NCBI RefSeq assembly: GCF_006016075.1
Contig: NZ_CP040093.1
Coordinates: 310,001 to 374,000, forward strand
DNA: 64,000 bases
Source of the DNA: Caloramator sp. E03
GTDB lineage: Bacteria; Bacillota; Clostridia; Clostridiales; Caloramatoraceae
Direction of reading: 5' to 3'
Positions within the stretch are counted from its first letter, which is position 1; every line of letters starts with the position of its first letter. The notes below the pieces were generated by a model. The model saw only the letters and a list, made by a program, of their open reading frames with translations. It was not told the origin of the DNA and made no database searches. The position numbers were made by a program, and so were the translations under genes. Below, piece by piece: positions 36,294 to 47,000 of this stretch.

Positions 36294-37360
36294 TGCTGTA
36301 TACCTCCTTTTGAAAGAGGTTTCTTTGAAAATCTCTTTAATACAACCTCCCATGTTAATTCTTTAGCACCCATAAGACCATTCCTAAAGAACAATATAAC
36401 CACCATTAAAAGCAGTGAAAATATAACCATTCTAAGTCCAGGTATACCTTTTATTGTTACAAAACCTAAATTGATTCTCTCATCAAGAAATCTTAAGACT
36501 TCCATTGATATTGTTATTATGAAAGAAGATACAATTGTACCTGTTATACTTCCCATACCTCCAAGGACTATTATAAGTAGTATATTATAGGTCAAAAAGA
36601 ACCTAAACATTAGAGGATCTATTGTTCCAATTAAATTTCCTAAAAGTCCTCCTCCAATCCCTGCAAAAAAAGCTCCCATTGTAAAGGCAAGTATTTTGTG
36701 CTTAAAAAGATTAATTCCCATATTTTCAGCAGCTATTTCATCTTCCCTTATTGCTTTTAACGCTCTTCCATAACTACTATTTATAAGGGAGACAATTATT
36801 ATTAGGGTTAAAATTGCAATACCAAAACTCCAGTAGAGATTAGTTTTATTTGGAATATCCTTTAATCCTAATGCTCCATTTGTAAGCCTTTGGGTATTTG
36901 TAAATATAACCCTTATAATTTCTGAAAAGCCAAGGGTTGCAATTGCAAGATAGTCCCCTTTAAGCCTCAAAACCGGTGCTCCTATTAAAAAAGCAACTAT
37001 TGCTGCCAAAGCCCCTCCCAAAAGTAGTGATGGTAAGAAAGGCCAAACTATTTTATCAAGTGGAGATATTAAGGGAACCATGAAAAAGTTCTTTTCTTTT
37101 ACAGCAATTGGCATAGTTAAAAGAGCCGTAGTATATGCACCAATTGCCATAAATCCAGCATGTCCTAATGAAAAAAGCCCTGTAAATCCATTTATAAGGT
37201 TTAAGCTAAGTCCTAAAATTGTATATATAGCACAGAGATTTAGTATTCTTAACTTATATTCATCAAGGTTTTCTTGTGCAATTATAATAATTACAGTTAA
37301 AATCAAAAGCAATAGAATATTTAATTTCATGTTATTAGACAATTTAAATTTCTTATTCAT
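36290..37360 (-). CDS. livM: Branched-chain amino acid ABC transporter permease LivM
   Basis: A 356-residue integral membrane permease with about nine helices. [26 protein letters not shown] and [18 protein letters not shown] (given by parts [14 protein letters not shown] and [12 protein letters not shown]) are family hallmarks. The coupling segment is [20 protein letters not shown]. It pairs with LivH to form the channel. Starts after GGAGAAGG, two bases from the livH stop; its end overlaps livG. Confidence 0.93.
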   Translation of the reverse strand: MNKKFKLSNNMKLNILLLLILTVIIIIAQENLDEYKLRILNLCAIYTILGLSLNLINGFTGLFSLGHAGFMAIGAYTTALLTMPIAVKEKNFFMVPLISPLDKIVWPFLPSLLLGGALAAIVAFLIGAPVLRLKGDYLAIATLGFSEIIRVIFTNTQRLTNGALGLKDIPNKTNLYWSFGIAILTLIIIVSLINSSYGRALKAIREDEIAAENMGINLFKHKILAFTMGAFFAGIGGGLLGNLIGTIDPLMFRFFLTYNILLIIVLGGMGSITGTIVSSFIITISMEVLRFLDERINLGFVTIKGIPGLRMVIFSLLLMVVILFFRNGLMGAKELTWEVVLKRFSKKPLSKGGIQQ

Positions 37361-37362
37361 AG

Positions 37363-38256
37363 TTACACCTTCTCCGCTATTTTTTCTCCCATAATACCAG
37401 TTGGCTTAAAAAGAAGAATTAATATCAAAAGAATAAAAGCAAAGGCATCTCTGTACCCTGTTAGGCTTTGTAAAAAAGCAACAAGAAGTATTTCACCAAT
37501 TCCAAGTAAAAAACCACCTATAACAGCTCCTTTTATGTTTCCAATTCCACCAATTACAGCTGCTATAAAGCATTTAAGCCCAGGCATTACTCCCATTAGA
37601 GGCTGAATCTGCGGGAATTTCAAAGACCACATAAGACCTCCAATAGCAGCAAGCATAGAACCTATACCAAAGGTAAAGGATATAGTATTGTTAACATCAA
37701 CTCCCATAAGCTGCGCCGTCTCCTGATCCTTTGATACAGCTCTCATTGCCATACCACTCTTTGTGTTGTTGACAAGATAAGAAAGCAAAACCAAAAGTAT
37801 TATAGTTACAACCGGTATTATAAAGGTAAGCCTTTGAATTGATATATTTCCAATTCTAACCATATCCGCAAACACATTAGGAGTAGGAAAAGGTTTTGGC
37901 TTTCCATTAAATAAAACTATACAGAGATTTTCAAGCAAATAAGAAACACCTATTGCAGAAATTAATATTGAAATCTTAGGAGATGTTCTTAATGGTTTAT
38001 AGGCTATCCTTTCAACTCCAATTCCAAGAATACCAGTTAAGATAATTGCAATAATAAAGGAAATATACCATGGCATTTCAAAAGTCATAATCCCAAAAAA
38101 TGCAAAATAAGTTGCCATCATAAATATATCCCCATGGGCAAAGTTTATTAACCTTAAAATTCCATAAACCATAGTATAACCTATCGCTATGAGTGCATAT
38201 AAACTTCCAAGGGATATTCCATTTGCAAGATGCTGTAAAAACATTTCAAAGGTCAT
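37363..38256 (-). CDS. livH: Branched-chain amino acid ABC transporter permease LivH
   Basis: A 297-residue permease with about eight helices. GSLYALIAIGYTMVYGILRLINFAHGD is the family's N-terminal signature (parts GYTMVYGILRLINFAHGD), and GMAMRAVSKDQETAQLMGVD is the ATPase-coupling loop. Start 38256 follows GGTGGTGAG and is preferred over a TTG five codons upstream. The gene lies downstream of a hairpin that may reduce read-through from livK. Confidence 0.93.
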   Translation of the reverse strand: MTFEMFLQHLANGISLGSLYALIAIGYTMVYGILRLINFAHGDIFMMATYFAFFGIMTFEMPWYISFIIAIILTGILGIGVERIAYKPLRTSPKISILISAIGVSYLLENLCIVLFNGKPKPFPTPNVFADMVRIGNISIQRLTFIIPVVTIILLVLLSYLVNNTKSGMAMRAVSKDQETAQLMGVDVNNTISFTFGIGSMLAAIGGLMWSLKFPQIQPLMGVMPGLKCFIAAVIGGIGNIKGAVIGGFLLGIGEILLVAFLQSLTGYRDAFAFILLILILLFKPTGIMGEKIAEKV

Positions 38257-38285
38257 ATACTCACCACCCAATGTTATTATTATTT

Positions 38286-38320
38286 AAAAATACGCTCCCT
38301 CCCTTAAGAGGAAGCGTATT
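38286..38320 (-). terminator. Hairpin between livK and livH, probable partial terminator
   Basis: AATACGCTTCCTC / GGAGGGAGCGTATT followed by TTTTT on the minus strand. This placement would give more binding protein than permease, as in many ABC operons. Confidence 0.8.
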
Positions 38321-38327
38321 TGAATAA

Positions 38328-39509
38328 TCATTTATTTGGTTCTATAGTATCAAGATATGTGAACTTACCATCTTTTACAGTTTTAATAACTGCATTCTTT
38401 ACTGCATCTCCGTTTTCATCAAGAGTAATCTTTCCTGCTGCGCCTTCAAAATCCTTTGTCTTTGCAATTTCATCCCTAACCTTTACTGGATCAGTAGTAC
38501 CTGCTCTTTTAATTGCATCAAGAGCGAGAATATAAGCATCATATCCAAGAGCAGCAACTGCTGCTGGTTCATGATTATATTTCTTTCTAAAAGCTTCAAG
38601 GAACTTCTCTGATTCTTTAGTTATTGGCTTTTCAGAAGTAAAGAATGTTGAAAAAGTTGCTCCCTCTACAGCTTCCTTTCCTATTGTTACAAACTCTGGT
38701 GTTTCCCAAGTATCTCCTCCTATAAAAGGAGTTTTTATTCCAAGCTGTCTTGCCTGTTTAATTATTAAAGCAGATTCAGTAAAGTTGCCTGGTGCAAAAA
38801 TAACATCTGGATTTGCAGCTTTAATATTTGTAAGCTGGGCTGAAAAATCCTGATCTCCTGTATTATAATTTGAAACCGCTACTATACAGTTTGGATCTCC
38901 AGTTAATTCTTTAAAAGCATCAGTAAAATATTTTGCAAGTCCAATAGCATAATCATTTGAAACTTCCTGAATTATAGCAGCCTTCTTAGCACCAAGTTTT
39001 GAATATGCATAATTAGCCATAACTGTGCCTTGGAAAGGATCTATAAAACATACTCTAAAATAATAATCATTACCCTTAGTTACAAGAGGATTTGTACATG
39101 ATGTACCTATAGCAGGAATCTGTGCTTTTCTAACTGTATCACCAGCTGCCATTGAAAGAGAGCTTCCCCAGCTTCCAAGTATTACTGTAACTTTTTCCTG
39201 CTGGGTTAATCTTGCTGCTGCATTTGCAGCTTCAACCTTGTCCGATTTATTATCAACAAGTACAAGCTCTACTTTTTTCCCAAGAACTTCTGGATATAGC
39301 TCATTAGCAAGTTTTATTCCTTCAATTTCAAGAGCACCGCCAGCAGCATTAGCACCTGTCATTGGTTCAAATACACCTATTTTAATAACATCTGAATTAG
39401 TACCTCCTGTATTGTTTGAAGAATTTTGCTGCTCCTTTTTACCACACCCTGCAAAAAGTAGAGTAAAAGTTAAAATAGTAATCAAGACGATAGAAAGTTT
39501 TTTCTTCAA
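38328..39509 (-). CDS. livK: Branched-chain amino acid-binding lipoprotein LivK
   Basis: A ~393-residue periplasmic-binding-fold type I protein with a lipoprotein signal (hydrophobic run then LLFAGCGKKE lipobox, Cys near residue 21). IGVFEPMTGANAAGGALEIEG begins the mature fold (parts IGVFEPMTGANAAGG). LGSWGSSLSMAAGDTVRKAQ and GGDTWETPEF follow. It captures Leu/Ile/Val or related ligands outside the membrane. The TTG at 39509 is chosen: AAGGGGGAATGCAA precedes it, and the signal peptide then starts LKKKLS. First gene of the liv operon. Confidence 0.92.
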   Translation of the reverse strand: MKKKLSIVLITILTFTLLFAGCGKKEQQNSSNNTGGTNSDVIKIGVFEPMTGANAAGGALEIEGIKLANELYPEVLGKKVELVLVDNKSDKVEAANAAARLTQQEKVTVILGSWGSSLSMAAGDTVRKAQIPAIGTSCTNPLVTKGNDYYFRVCFIDPFQGTVMANYAYSKLGAKKAAIIQEVSNDYAIGLAKYFTDAFKELTGDPNCIVAVSNYNTGDQDFSAQLTNIKAANPDVIFAPGNFTESALIIKQARQLGIKTPFIGGDTWETPEFVTIGKEAVEGATFSTFFTSEKPITKESEKFLEAFRKKYNHEPAAVAALGYDAYILALDAIKRAGTTDPVKVRDEIAKTKDFEGAAGKITLDENGDAVKNAVIKTVKDGKFTYLDTIEPNK

Positions 39510-39537
39510 ATTGCATTCCCCCTTAAATTGTTTTTCT

Positions 39538-39572
39538 AGTACGGACATATATTCAAAAATGTACTCCGTACT
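39538..39572. other. Inverted repeat in the livK 5' untranslated region
   Basis: AGTACGGA (39538-39545) and TCCGTACT (39565-39572) are perfect 8-base arms about 30 bp before the livK start. It could be an operator or a leader hairpin. No T-run follows. The rest of the ~390-bp gap up to 39960 is AT-rich and I see no gene in it. Confidence 0.5.
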
Positions 39573-39960
39573 TATAATCCACGTATGTATTTTTAAAAAT
39601 TATACTATGCATTAAAACTATTATCAATACCTATTTTTATATAAAAAATTTTTGTAATTTTCTATATTTTGCATTTTGAACGTCTATATTTTTTATTTAT
39701 TTTATGTTTTTATATCATTATGCTATTATATTGAATTATTTTTTGCTATAATATTTCATGCGTTGCAAACATATTAAAAACTTAATACATTAATTTATAT
39801 CTATAATTTATGCATTAACTTTTTATATTTTTTCATTCAATTTATATCTTTGTGTGTGATTTGCGTACATAATATTTTATAAAAATGTATAACAACCATT
39901 TGGTATTTAAAAACAATATTTTATTTGATAAAATTAAACTTGGAAAGGAGCGTGGGGGAA

Positions 39961-40776
39961 ATGCTAGTTAAAGATTGGAAGGAATTTTTAATCCCTTACG
40001 AACAGGCAGTTGAGGAACTTAAGGTTAAATTTAAAAGTATCAGAAAGCAGTACAGAAGTAAAAACGAATATTCTCCAATAGAATTCGTTACAGGAAGAGT
40101 AAAGGAGATATCGAGTATACTTGAAAAGGCTAAGAAACTGGATATACCCTTGAACAAAATATCTGATGAAATGGAAGATATAGCTGGCATAAGAATTATG
40201 TGCCAATTTGTTGAAGACATTTATAAGGTAGTACAAATAATACACCAAAGAGATGGAAGAGACCTTAAAATAGTCTATGAAAAAGACTATGTTAAAAATA
40301 AAAAAGAAAGTGGTTACAGAAGCTATCATATAATAATAAAATATCCCATTCAGACAACAGAGGGAGAATTGGAAATTCTTGCAGAAATACAAATACGTAC
40401 CCTTGCTATGAATTTTTGGGCAACAGCAGAGCATTCTTTAAACTATAAGTATAAGCAGAGCATTCCAGATGAAATTAAAGAAAGGCTTAAAAAGTCTGCA
40501 GAGCTTGCCTTTTTATTAGATCAGGAAATGTCTTCAATAAAAGAAGAAATTATAGAAGCCCAGAAAATGTTTGAAACAAAATCAAGCATAATATCAGATA
40601 TACTTGATAATATAATAACTCTATACTCACTTGGTAAAGTTTCAGAATCAAAAGATCTTCAGGATAAATTTAATAAACTTTTAGAATATGGTGATATGGC
40701 TGAGCTCAAAGCTCTTTTAGATGAATCTAACGATAAAGTACAGTTTTGTAGAATCAACTTATTTCAGCTTGAATAG
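39961..40776 (+). CDS. Small (p)ppGpp synthetase, RelQ/YjbM type
   Basis: A 271-residue single-domain alarmone synthetase without the HD hydrolase domain of Rel. Synthetase blocks are VTGRVKEISSILEKAK, MEDIAGIRIMCQFVEDIY, ESGYRSYHIIIKYP (Tyr stacking on the nucleotide) and LAEIQIRTLAMNFWATAEH (catalytic Glu in EIQIRT). It makes ppGpp or related alarmones from ATP and GDP/GTP. The ATG at 39961 is preferred; an in-frame GTG at 39952 sits too close to AGGAG. Confidence 0.9.
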   Translation: MLVKDWKEFLIPYEQAVEELKVKFKSIRKQYRSKNEYSPIEFVTGRVKEISSILEKAKKLDIPLNKISDEMEDIAGIRIMCQFVEDIYKVVQIIHQRDGRDLKIVYEKDYVKNKKESGYRSYHIIIKYPIQTTEGELEILAEIQIRTLAMNFWATAEHSLNYKYKQSIPDEIKERLKKSAELAFLLDQEMSSIKEEIIEAQKMFETKSSIISDILDNIITLYSLGKVSESKDLQDKFNKLLEYGDMAELKALLDESNDKVQFCRINLFQLE

Positions 40777-40791
40777 ATTTTAAATAAACCT

Positions 40792-40820
40792 TTGACAAAT
40801 AGGTTTTACTATCATAAACT
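40792..40820 (+). promoter_or_regulatory. Promoter of the Fur/PerR-like regulator gene
   Basis: TTGACA (40792-40797), a 17-bp spacer, TAAACT (40815-40820). Confidence 0.75.
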
Positions 40821-40833
40821 ATTACTGAGTAAT
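40821..40833 (+). promoter_or_regulatory. Possible operator of the Fur/PerR-like regulator
   Basis: ATTAC-TGA-GTAAT is a perfect 13-bp palindrome just after the -10 box. It lies in an AT-rich stretch (ending ATTATTATTAATTA) reminiscent of Fur/Per boxes. Autoregulation is inferred from position only. Confidence 0.45.
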
Positions 40834-40856
40834 TATTATTAATTAGGATGGTTGCT

Positions 40857-41273
40857 ATGGAGAATTTAATGCAAATTTTCAAAGATAAAAATTTAAAATT
40901 AACCCCGCAAAGATATGCAATATACAAATACTTACTATCAGTCAAGACTCATCCATCTGCCGAAATGATATATAATGCATTAAAAAAAAGCTACCCTACA
41001 ATGAGCCTTGCAACTGTATATAAGACTTTAAAAACTCTTAATGAAATAGGTCTTGTTCAAGAGATTAACGTTGGGGAAGATAACTTTAGATACGATGCAA
41101 ATGTCAATAATCACCCTCACATAGTTTGTTTAAACTGTGGCAAAGTAGACGATATAGAAAAAGCTAATTTTGATATGGTTAAAGAAGAAGCATCAAAGTA
41201 TACTAATTATGATATTAATAGTTATAAAATATATTTTTACGGCATTTGCCCAAAATGCAAAAAAGGAAGGTAA
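40857..41273 (+). CDS. Fur-family metalloregulator, PerR-like
   Basis: A 138-residue regulator. The winged helix includes LKLTPQRYAIYKYL and MSLATVYKTLKTLNEIGLV. The metal-binding core is NNHPHIVCLNCGKVDDIE, with the structural zinc cysteines CLNC and CPKC near the C-terminus. Lack of the HHHxH-rich Fur segment and the HPHIVC block favour PerR over Fur, so peroxide sensing is likely. The start at 40857 is chosen for its AGGATGG site. Targets are not visible nearby. Confidence 0.85.
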   Translation: MENLMQIFKDKNLKLTPQRYAIYKYLLSVKTHPSAEMIYNALKKSYPTMSLATVYKTLKTLNEIGLVQEINVGEDNFRYDANVNNHPHIVCLNCGKVDDIEKANFDMVKEEASKYTNYDINSYKIYFYGICPKCKKGR

Positions 41274-41287
41274 TTCCTTCCTTTTTA
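41260..41287. terminator. Bidirectional terminator between perR-like and SBP genes
   Basis: AAAAGGAAGG / CCTTCCTTTT with a five-base loop and T-runs on both strands. Confidence 0.88.
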
Positions 41288-42550
41288 TTTTTTAAATGCT
41301 GATTTTAATGCCCTGCTCCATGCTTCATTAGGTTGAACTCTTCCTTCAATTATATCCTGAAGTATTGTAACAGTTGATTGTGCAATTTTAGGTTCCATAT
41401 TATCAAGTATCATTATAGAATTATCGTCAGTTTCATCAAGATGGGATAGTATACGCCTTTTAATAGCATCTTCACTTGAATTCGCCGATTTTACAGAAGA
41501 AATATAGCCTTTATCTGTAAAAAACTTTTGTGCATCTTCACTAAACAAAAACTCTAAAAATTTTTTAGCCTCCTCTTGATTTTTGCCCTTTGAAGGAATC
41601 ACTAAAACCTGTCCTGCAGTAGCACTATATTTTGTAACATACTGTTGCGTCATTATAACAGGTTTTTCAAAAACCTGATATGTAAACCCAGCTGGTTTTG
41701 TTTGTTCTAATGCATCTATTGCCCAAGAACCCATAGGTAAGATAGCAGCTTTACCCGTTACAAACTCCTCAAGGCTTTTCTTATAGTTTATATCTATGCT
41801 TTCTTTAGGAATGCAACTACCGGATAACTTTCCAAATATACCAAATGCATCCTTCATATTAGTTATTTTTTCATAGGATTTTATATCAGATCCATAATTT
41901 GATGTTAACTCTTTCGTGCCTGTTGTCTGTGCTAATATAGCTCCAAACAATGAAGCAACTGTCCAACCATCCATTGCACCTATCCCAATTGGGGTTATCT
42001 TCTTAGCTTTTAACTTATTTGACACATCAATAAGTTGCTTTAAATCCTCAGGTTCTTTAAGATTATATTTGTTAAACATAGTTGAATTATAAAACCATTC
42101 AAATGTCATTGGCATATCCCCTATGCCATAGTTTTTGTCATTGTATTCCCCATAAGCAAGGCATATCTTATACAGTTTCCTGTTAAGTTGCTTTTCATCT
42201 ATAAAATCAGTAATATCCAAAAGTTGTCCTGATTTTGCAAACTCTATAACCAGATTTCTTTTGATACCTATAATATCTATATCTTCTTTTTGAGCTATAG
42301 CTTCTTTAATCATATTTTCATCGTTAAAGCTATATAATATTTCTACTTTTATATTGTTTATTTTTTCAAATTCCTTCGCTATCTGTTTATATGCATCTCC
42401 TTGATTTTTCTCATCGTACATTATAGCTATCTTTAAAGACTTGTTTGAACTTTTGTCTTCATTTTTATTTTTTCCACCCAAAGAGCAACTTTGAAGTATA
42501 AGAGTTAAAAACATCATTCCTGATATTACTATACAAATAAACTTTTTCAT
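41285..42550 (-). CDS. Family 1 extracellular solute-binding lipoprotein (orphan)
   Basis: A 421-residue sugar-type ABC binding protein. The signal is MKKFICIVISGMMFLTLILQ followed by the lipobox Cys (LQSCSLGG). The mature part shows the SBP_bac_1 pattern: LKIAIMYDEKNQGDAYKQIA, GAMDGWTVASLFGA, FVTGKAAILPMGSWAID (typical of maltose/sugar binders), and NQEEAKKFLEFLFSEDAQKFF. No permease or ATPase gene is adjacent. It must work with a transporter elsewhere or act as a sensor subunit. Confidence 0.85.
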   Translation of the reverse strand: MKKFICIVISGMMFLTLILQSCSLGGKNKNEDKSSNKSLKIAIMYDEKNQGDAYKQIAKEFEKINNIKVEILYSFNDENMIKEAIAQKEDIDIIGIKRNLVIEFAKSGQLLDITDFIDEKQLNRKLYKICLAYGEYNDKNYGIGDMPMTFEWFYNSTMFNKYNLKEPEDLKQLIDVSNKLKAKKITPIGIGAMDGWTVASLFGAILAQTTGTKELTSNYGSDIKSYEKITNMKDAFGIFGKLSGSCIPKESIDINYKKSLEEFVTGKAAILPMGSWAIDALEQTKPAGFTYQVFEKPVIMTQQYVTKYSATAGQVLVIPSKGKNQEEAKKFLEFLFSEDAQKFFTDKGYISSVKSANSSEDAIKRRILSHLDETDDNSIMILDNMEPKIAQSTVTILQDIIEGRVQPNEAWSRALKSAFKK

Positions 42551-42696
42551 AGTATTCCTCCATATTACATTAGATTAGCTTATTATCTATTATAACTAAA
42601 GTATCATTAATAGCAAAGGTTAAACAATTCCTTTAATTTTATTTTTCCACAAATATTTTTTTATAATCAATCATATAATTTAATGGAGGTGGAATA

Positions 42697-43596
42697 ATGA
42701 AATTAAGAGTATATATATTCAAAAAGAAACAACTAATTACAGCTGCTATTATACTTTCAATACTCATTATAGGCGCTATACTGCTGATAAGCTATAAAAC
42801 AAGGCAAACTTTAAATACAATAGATACTACTAAAAGTACAATATATGCTGATATAAATAATGATGGAAAGAACGATTCGATAATTATAAATACAGATAAG
42901 AAAACAGGAAAATATATAGTTGATGTAATATCAAGTGACGGAAATGGTTATAGCCTTGAACCTGATGCAACTATTAAATCCCTTGGATATTATTCAAGTT
43001 GGTGGCCTTTAAAGATAACAATTTTAGATATAAATAATGATAAAGATTCAGAGATAATACTTCAATCCTCTGATGAAAAAGGTCCTATTATCCATATATT
43101 TAAGTGTATAAACGGAAAAGCAGAAAGGCTTGCATCAGGAAGATATTCTATCTTTGGTACTATAAAATCTCCTGAAGATAATGCAAATATTATAGTCTTG
43201 GGTAATGTAAAAAATTCCAGTGTCGACTTCAAATTTCTTACAACTAAATTTGGAAAACTTTCTCCTCAAATAGTTCCAACAGCCTTTACATTAGGTAAGA
43301 ATACCTTATACTCATTAATTAATTTTATTCAAAAGGAAGATATTGAAACAAGCAATGTAAATATAGAAAATAAGCTTGTATCTAAAATATCAAAGGGTTC
43401 CTTTTTAGATGCAAAGCTAACAGAAGCCAAGTATACGAAATATAATATACCTTCCGAATGTATATATTTAATTCGAACAACTAATTCTGTTAGTAATGAA
43501 AAAGAAAGCATCACTTATAAAGCAAGGTTCTCTCTTACAAAGTATGATAATAAAAATCCTGAATATAGGATAACTCAACTTGATATAGTTAAATGA
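42697..43596 (+). CDS. Membrane-anchored FG-GAP/VCBS-like protein
   Basis: A 299-residue protein with one N-terminal membrane helix (about 11-33) and an extracellular domain. Two Asp/Asn-rich calcium-loop-like motifs, DINNDGKNDSI (about 50) and DINNDKDSEI (about 112), resemble FG-GAP/VCBS repeats of beta-propellers. No catalytic motif is visible. RBS TGGAGGTGG. The role is unknown; surface binding or envelope sensing is possible. Confidence 0.6.
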   Translation: MKLRVYIFKKKQLITAAIILSILIIGAILLISYKTRQTLNTIDTTKSTIYADINNDGKNDSIIINTDKKTGKYIVDVISSDGNGYSLEPDATIKSLGYYSSWWPLKITILDINNDKDSEIILQSSDEKGPIIHIFKCINGKAERLASGRYSIFGTIKSPEDNANIIVLGNVKNSSVDFKFLTTKFGKLSPQIVPTAFTLGKNTLYSLINFIQKEDIETSNVNIENKLVSKISKGSFLDAKLTEAKYTKYNIPSECIYLIRTTNSVSNEKESITYKARFSLTKYDNKNPEYRITQLDIVK

Positions 43597-43603
43597 TAAT
43601 ATA

Positions 43604-43638
43604 AACTGCAGATACAAGATATGTATTTGCAGTTTTTT
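43604..43638 (+). terminator. Terminator of the FG-GAP-like gene
   Basis: AACTGCAGATAC / GTATTTGCAGTT with one mismatch, followed by TTTTTT. Confidence 0.88.
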
Positions 43639-43649
43639 AAAACAAAATT

Positions 43650-43732
43650 GGGCCGGTTAGCCGGCCCTTAAGGGGGATGGGGGGTTCTGTTATTGGAAAC
43701 TTTCGTTTCCATCTCAAGGTGGGTTCCTTGAG
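43650..43732. other. Compact GC-rich region with three hairpins, possible structured RNA
   Basis: In an otherwise very AT-rich 380-bp gap are three perfect hairpins: GGGCCGG/CCGGCCC (43650-43667), GGAAAC/GTTTCC (43695-43710) and CTCAAGG/CCTTGAG (43713-43732). A G-run, GGGGGATGGGGGG, separates the first two. On the minus strand the order ends with the GC-rich hairpin and a T-rich tract, as for a terminated small RNA. On the plus strand it would be a leader of the 44-kb operon. I cannot assign a family. Confidence 0.5.
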
Positions 43733-44018
43733 CTTCCATTATTAATATTTCCATTGATATTTTTTCTATACAGTTTTAATGAAAAAAATTTAATAAAAAA
43801 TTTCGACATTTTTCATCACATCATAAATATTTACTATTATATTTTAAATTCATTTCTTTTTTTATCTAATATTCCCTTCAATATAATCTTCTCAAGATAT
43901 TGTATAATACTATTTCTATTTTGTGCTTATCTTATTTTTTATCTTCCAATATGTCATGTAGAAAAGAATTTAAAAAAAATATATAATATCCATATAAATT
44001 ATTTTGAAGGTGATAGCT

Positions 44019-47000
44019 ATGCAAAGGCAAACTGATAAAACATTGGAATATGCAAAAAAAATTACAAAAGAACTTTCAAACAAAAAATGGATTGAAAAAA
44101 ACTCAATAAACGAAAAAATAGCAAAAGGAATAGTTCAAAATTCTTCATTTAAAAAGAATATAGCAAACATAATAGAAAAAAATGATTTTAGCTGCCGTGC
44201 TGCTTTTAATATCTGTAAAGATATATTCAATAGTATACATGATGATTATTCAGAAGAGAAATGGCTTAAAATAATATATCAGTATTCTCTTTCAAAAGCC
44301 TTTCCTAACGTTGTGGATTTGAAAATAAACAATGAAATAAAGCAAGCCTGTGAAATTTATTTAAAGATATTAAGAAATATTTCTGAATTTCAAAAATGTT
44401 CTAAAGATAATACCTGGCAGAGCAAGTATCCACTTTATTTTCTCACTAAAGAAGAAATAAACTCCCTCGAAAATCCTTTAGAATACAATAAATTTATTAA
44501 AGCCTTTAATAATGATTGTATATATGAAACTATGAAGCTAAGTCAAGAAGTTTTAGGATACAATACCCTTGACCATATATGTGGGGTTCATCATATAGCT
44601 TTAAACCTTGCAAGACAGCTAAAAAAACTTAATTTGCCTGTAGATTTGGGGAGAGTTTCAGGAGGTGCGGCAGGTCACGACATAGGCAAATACGGATGCA
44701 GGGAATGGGAATCAAAAAGAGTTCCTTACCTTCACTACTATTATACGGATATTTGGTTTAAAAAGCACGATATACAATATATAGGTCACATAGCACATAA
44801 CCATTCAACATGGGATCTTGAACTTGAAAATCTACCTATAGAATCTTTGCTTTTAATATATTCAGACTTTCGTGTTAAAAACAATGCAGAAAATGTTTTA
44901 AAACCAAAAATGCATATTTTTTCTTTACAGGAATCATTCGAAATAATAATGAACAAACTTGACAACCTTGATGATGCTAAAATGAAAAGATATCAAAAAG
45001 TATATTCAAAGCTAAAAGACTTTGAAGATTATATGTTGAGCCTTGGAGTTGATGTGAATAATTTTATAAATATTAACTTAAGCATTCCTTACGAAAATAC
45101 AAACTTCTCCTTAATGCATGGTAAAGAAATAATAGATAGCTATAAAAATTTATCAATAAAACACAATATAAACTTAATGCATCTTTTAAGAGATGAATAC
45201 TCTCTAAATAAAATACTTGAACTTGCAAGGAGTCAGGAAAATTGGAAAAATTTAAGAAAATATATAAATGCCTTTGAAGAATATTCAACCTATCTTACCC
45301 AAAAGCAAAAACTGATTACATTAAAATTCCTATATGATGAGCTGATTCACCCTGAGGATGATATAAGAAAGCAATGTGCAGCTTTGATTGGAAAGCTTAT
45401 TGGAACATTTGATGAAGAATATAGAAAGGAAATACCTGAAGATGCAACATTAAATTCTCAAAGCATCCGAGGATATGAACTCTTTAACAAATATCTTGAG
45501 ATGTTAGTAAACCCAAGCCATAAAATTATCCCCCTTCACAGGGAATGGATTGGCTATAGCATAATAACTGTTGTAATGTCCCTTTTTTCAAACTGTAAAT
45601 TTAATCAAACAGAAGGCTATAGGAATGTACTCCTTAGCTTTTATAAAAAATATATAAATAAGGATGATAGAATACAGCTATATCTTTTAGAAGCTGCAAG
45701 GCATATTCCTATATCCGATGGGAGTGAAAACATACATATACTCTTTGAATATATCTCCCATTTGATAAAAAGCCAAAACTTATCTTTAAGGCTCTCTGCA
45801 CTTGAAGCCTCCTACTGTATAATACCCTACTTATACGGTGAGAATAAACAAAAGTTTACAGAACTTGTTTCTCAAAGCATAAATGAAATTATGGATTCAA
45901 TATCTACTCCTTCAGAAAAATACTTATTATATAAACTTTCTAAGATTATTAATCTTAAAATAAATTTTAAAAATCCAGTAGCACAATTACAGGAAGATAC
46001 ATCTCAATCCTCTGACATATTCTTAAGCAACTTAAAGACTGCAACCAATTGGATTGTAAAAAGAGTTCAAATTGAAATGCAGCTTAAATATGCCCTTAGC
46101 AACTATAAAACAGTAGGGCTTTATACTGCCCTTCACTTTTGTAATATATTAAAAGTTAGTGCTTACGAATACGTTAGAAATAGAGCTGGGGAATCCTTAA
46201 TAAAAGTAATACCCTACCTTTCACCTGAACAGAGAAATGACGTTGCAATAGAACTTTTAAGAGCCCTTGAACTTGAAGGATATCAGTTTACAGAATATAT
46301 ACCAAAGTATCTTGGCATAGTAATTCTCTATCTTGAGCCAATTGAACTTGATGAGTTGATTGATGACCTTCAAGAAAAAATAAAACAATCAAGCCCAGAG
46401 TTATGTTCATTACTTTTAAAAACAATAGGTATAGCAATTGCCAACTACTCAAAATACAAGAGCTTTTCATCAGAGAGTGAAGATAAATATAACAAAAGGC
46501 TTATAAAACTTTTAGGGATACTTTTAAACGGTCTTGTTAACTATAATGTAGAAGTAAAACAGTATGCATTTAGTGTAATAGGCAAGGATATATTTGGAAG
46601 TTCTTCATTAAGCTCTGATGAAAAAGTTAATATTTTTAAACTTATTGCAAAGAAAGTTCTTACTTTGATTAAAGATGATATGAAGGATGATCTTCAGCTT
46701 TTAACTAACGCTGCAACTTTGAACCACATATATAGATTTATATCCGATTATACTTTCTTAAAGGGACAAATTGAGCTTCCCTATCCTGAGAAAGTTGCCT
46801 TCTTCCCTGGCACCTTTGACCCATTTTCATTGAGCCATAAAGAAATATCAAAATCAATAAGGGACTTAGGCTTTGAAGTATATCTTCAAATAGATGAGTT
46901 TTCTTGGTCAAAGCAAACACTACCAAACCTTATAAGGCGAAGCATCACTAATATGTCTGTAGCCGATGAATTAAACATCTTCCTCTATCCTGAGGATATG

